Source: Bimuria novae-zelandiae CBS 107.79 (Eukaryota; Ascomycota; Dothideomycetes; Pleosporales; Didymosphaeriaceae). Taken from it: DNA of 59,482 nt. Shown here piece after piece: positions 57,047 through 59,482 of this stretch (its first letter is position 1; every line of letters begins with the position of its first letter). Below the pieces are notes generated by a model. The model was given only the letters and a program-made list of their open reading frames with translations. It made no database searches and was not told the origin of the DNA. The position numbers and the translations under genes are program-made. The stretch is from the NCBI GenBank assembly GCA_010015655.1, contig ML976671.1, positions 499,116 to 558,597 of the forward strand, read 5' to 3'.

Positions 57047-59043
57047 CTATTTAATACTTGAGCTTGCAGTGGTGTCTACCTGGGAGATTGTTCGGGCGCG
57101 TCGTATGTGCTCCTGCCAGCACTCAGGGCTGACTTCTGGCCTACACAAAGGCAGTCGGCAGAGCGAGCAGCCATAAGTAGTACGCGCAGGACGCTGGCGC
57201 CCTTGACGATTGCCAGAGGTCTCTGTAAGAGCCGTACGAGGTGTCTTGCCGTGCTTGAAGTTGTGTTTTGTACGCCCATTTTCAGCACAAGCTACACAAG
57301 CTTTGGCTTCCCCAAACAGTCTTATTGACTTGTGAGAGCTCTCGTTGCTACTAGCGTTAATAAATACGTCCTTAAGTCTCTAACGTTTAATAGATCCTAC
57401 GCAAGGACGGCTACCGCGCTTAAAAAGCTGCTCTATAAGCCTGTATAGAAACTTTTTATAGCCTCTACGTTAAGCCTCTTTATCTAACGAGTAGGAGGAG
57501 AGCTTATAGCAATTATTAAGCGTTAGATCTAGTAGAAAATAGAGCAGCGGGCGCTAGGTCCGTCTCTTAACTTACTATATAAAGTAGTAACTTTTAACCT
57601 GGTTAAAGCGATCTACCTTACTCTTATAGTAATTATACTTGTCTATAAACTAAGGGATCCTAAGTAGTTTAATAGAGTTGTTACTAAAGACCTTGTCTAG
57701 TAATTTCTTATTATTCTAGTTTATCCTTAACCTTCTACGGTGCCTAAGGATAACCTAAGTAGCTAGTAGCGACTCTTATAAGCAACATCTTAGCATAGGG
57801 TTAAGGGTGGGAACCTACGCTTAGCAATAGTAGAGGTAAAGAGGATAACTTAATTATCTCTCTATGCTACCTATAGAACTTCTTTACTTTTTAAAAGGTC
57901 CTAGTATATCTCTCCTTACTCTAACTTAGCTATAAACTGCGTCTTAAGCTATATAAGCTTCTAGCTAAAGCTCTTTTTTATTAATTTCTAGCGTGCGCGC
58001 GTCTAAATAGCGGCATCCTTTGCCTCTAACTCTATAACTGCTGTCTTCTCGTACGCCTCTTTAGTCCTTGTTTTTGTCGTTCTGACTGTGCCTGCGCAGC
58101 CTACACCATGCTGCTGGAGGTACTCTAGTATAGGTATAGTGTTGAAGAGGTTATTATCCCACACAGAGTGTAGGCCCGGCGGAAAGAGACGGCGACCGTG
58201 AGCGTTAACGGCGAGGACGAGAGAGACAGGTACAGACTCTATAGGCGTAAAAGCTAGAGTAGTAGTATTAGTAAGAAGCTTTAGTAGGTTAATAGGACCT
58301 TTGCCTATGCCTTTAGCATAAAATAATTAGTTTAGTATTACTCTATTATTAGCTAAGCACTAGATCTTGTAGCCCTTAGGCGTAGGCTTTATCTTAATTA
58401 TAATACTTTCTATCGCACGTCCTATAAACCTAGTAATTGCCTTATTAACGTAAAGGTATTAGCTAGCTCTCTAGTACTTTAAGCACTACTCTTAAATAAG
58501 CTTACTAAGATCCTAGACGCGTCTAAAGGGAGACTTAAAGCTCTAATCTATCTTTATATAGTATATATATTAATCTAGCTACTGCTAACGTTTAAGTGCT
58601 ATATGTTAATTAATTAGGTAATAGGGTGCGTTCTTATAGAGTCGCGTCCAGTACTCCTCTAGCGAGGGCTCGACGTGAAGGCCTATATATACGACAATTG
58701 CGAAGTACGTATATAGCTTAGATGGTGATGTAGGCTTCTAGCTACGCGTTGAGGGCAGCTACGGCCCGTACCGGAGCGCAGAGGCATGCTGATTTGTATG
58801 GTGTATAATTTAGTTAAGGACGTTAATATTAAAGAATAAATTAAATAGGTTAATAGATGAGCCTTTATTTACTCCTTCAGGTAATAGAGGACTCCCTATT
58901 ACGTGAGGGTTGTTAATTCTGAGAGGTCTCCAGTCAAGTGGCGGATCTCGCGGCAGATCGGGCAAAACACCAGCCTTTTTCGTGTACTTGGTGTATTTGA
59001 CGAAGTCAGGATCGTTACTAGGCTGAGAGGCAGCTTTTGGCAT
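57047..59043 (-). pseudogene. PiggyBac-like transposase (DDE_Tnp_1_7), RIP-mutated in the middle
   Basis: The likely ATG is at 59043 (MPKAASQPSNDPDFVKY), followed by NLFFNINVLN as at the start of the DDE_Tnp_1_7 domain. The central part (57350-58800) is AT-rich with many stops but still shows IKIKPTPKGYKIWCLA, VWDNNLFNTIPILEYLQQHG and GTVRTTKTRTKEA, the pattern of the PiggyBac catalytic core. The C-terminal Cys-rich finger (CSLCRLPLCRPEVSPECWQEH) is intact, ending at the TAG 57047-57049. The reading frame is not continuous, so it is inactive. Confidence 0.78.
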
Positions 59044-59156
59044 GTTTGCATGTGCAGGAGCTTCCAAAAAAGGCGTGTTTTAGCTAGTAAACAGAAATTG
59101 CTAACATTACGATACAGATCTGGTGTTTGCATGCGCTATCACTTGATTGGCTGTTC

Positions 59157-59196
59157 AAAGGTGGCCCGTGAGCGGGCGGCTTTGCCAGTGCGAGGG
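59157..59196. repeat. Right terminal inverted repeat of the PiggyBac-like element
   Basis: Inverse of the left repeat with two or three mismatches and one small length difference. Confidence 0.75.
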
Positions 59197-59215
59197 ATAT
59201 ATGTGGGAACCTATC

Positions 59216-59482
59216 CCCCGCAGGGCCTGAATCTGCCGTACACGGGCCACATGTAAGTGGCCAATCGGATGAACCCTCCGACTCTGCATGAAAACCAAAT
59301 AATATGAGCTTGTAGGGCAAATTTGTATAGAGATTGCATTCTTGGAGGTTTTAACATAGAATTACTTGATACTTGAGCTTATTTTCGTGTCAACTTGCTT
59401 GATCGTTCGGTGACGTCGTAGGTGCTCTTGCCAGCACTCAGAGCGTACTTCTGGCCTACACAAAGGCAACTTGCAGACGGAG
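59216..59482 (-). mobile_element. Second PiggyBac-like element, cut by the right edge
   Basis: It begins CCCCGCAGGG and aligns with 56900-57170 over its whole visible length, at roughly three-quarters identity by eye. It lies only 19 bp from the end of the first element and has the same orientation. Confidence 0.72.
59362..59482 (-). CDS. C-terminal finger of a second PiggyBac-like transposase (partial)
   Basis: The last 40 codons before TAA 59362-59364 read CKLPLCRPEVRSECWQEHLR and a tail like that of the first copy (QVDTKISSSIK). The visible part is open; the rest lies beyond the window. Confidence 0.68.
   Translation of the reverse strand, partial: SVCKLPLCRPEVRSECWQEHLRRHRTIKQVDTKISSSIK

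Larger units (their letters stand above)
56900..59196 (-). mobile_element. PiggyBac-like DNA transposon, about 2.3 kb, mosaic decay
   Basis: Terminal inverted repeats of about 40 bp were found: the left end starts CCCTCGCACTGGCAA (56900), the right end is its inverse TTGCCAGTGCGAGGG (ending 59196). The inner TIR parts (TCCGCTCACGGACCACC / GGTGGCCCGTGAGCGG) match with a few changes. Flanks are GTAT and ATAT, so the TTAA target usual for PiggyBac is not visible. The transposase lies on the minus strand. Confidence 0.8.

Overview
This window is nuclear DNA from a filamentous ascomycete (Pezizomycotina, probably Dothideomycetes). The evidence is: short introns of 44 to 130 nt with GTRNGT donors and CTRAC-type branch points; intact housekeeping genes whose closest families are fungal; and an 18.6-kb AT-rich island of repeats carrying the C-to-T / G-to-A pattern of repeat-induced point mutation (RIP). 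The exact genus cannot be fixed by eye.

Left part (1-5,990): the left edge cuts a hAT transposon (BED-finger transposase, GTTCG-rich subterminal region) that ends 77 bp before an intact three-exon Fig1-like membrane gene. Next come the wreck of an MFS drug transporter, an SMI1/KNR4 gene without a start, and an NB-ARC/TPR (NLR-like) fragment. The last two are both cut near 4,760-4,790 and read away from one shared breakpoint. This is a gene graveyard at the island edge.

RIP island (about 5,960-24,545): a complete but dead Copia element (6,734-12,250; 169-bp LTRs; CCTGG target duplication) holds a 386-bp solo LTR. A second, reversed Copia element follows, then another copy of the 386-bp LTR, then a reversed Gypsy element whose integrase is truncated. 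The second 386-bp LTR has no target duplication and joins two broken elements, so it looks like a recombination junction. Three further solo LTRs have perfect 5-bp target duplications (AGGTA, GAAAG, GTAAG). A short minisatellite lies near the right edge.

Decay belt (24,545-28,310): three gene remains lie beside the island: a 2EXR fragment, an AYR1-like dehydrogenase, and an ATP-grasp gene. Most of their premature stops are TAA, TAG or TGA that could arise by single RIP-type transitions, which suggests mutation leaking out of the repeats.

Euchromatic part (28,650-56,700): ordinary genes with well-resolved exon structures. They are an Rsc4-like double-bromodomain subunit of the RSC remodeller, a Ca2+/calmodulin-dependent kinase with a GC-AG intron, a small membrane protein, a DUF1294 protein, a protein rich in CDK-type S-P-x-K sites, a newly modelled 62-residue gene, a frameshifted F-box/2EXR-like gene, a secreted GH16 glucanase, the U5 snRNP GTPase Snu114, acetyl-CoA acetyltransferase (Erg10), and an Mlh2/PMS1-type MutL homologue. 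Most coordinates given here come from joining exons whose summed length is a multiple of three.

Right part (56,900-59,482): a 2.3-kb PiggyBac-like transposon with about 40-bp terminal inverted repeats. Its two ends are well preserved but its middle is heavily mutated. A second copy begins 19 bp further on and runs off the window. No defence system, CRISPR array, rRNA or tRNA gene was found.
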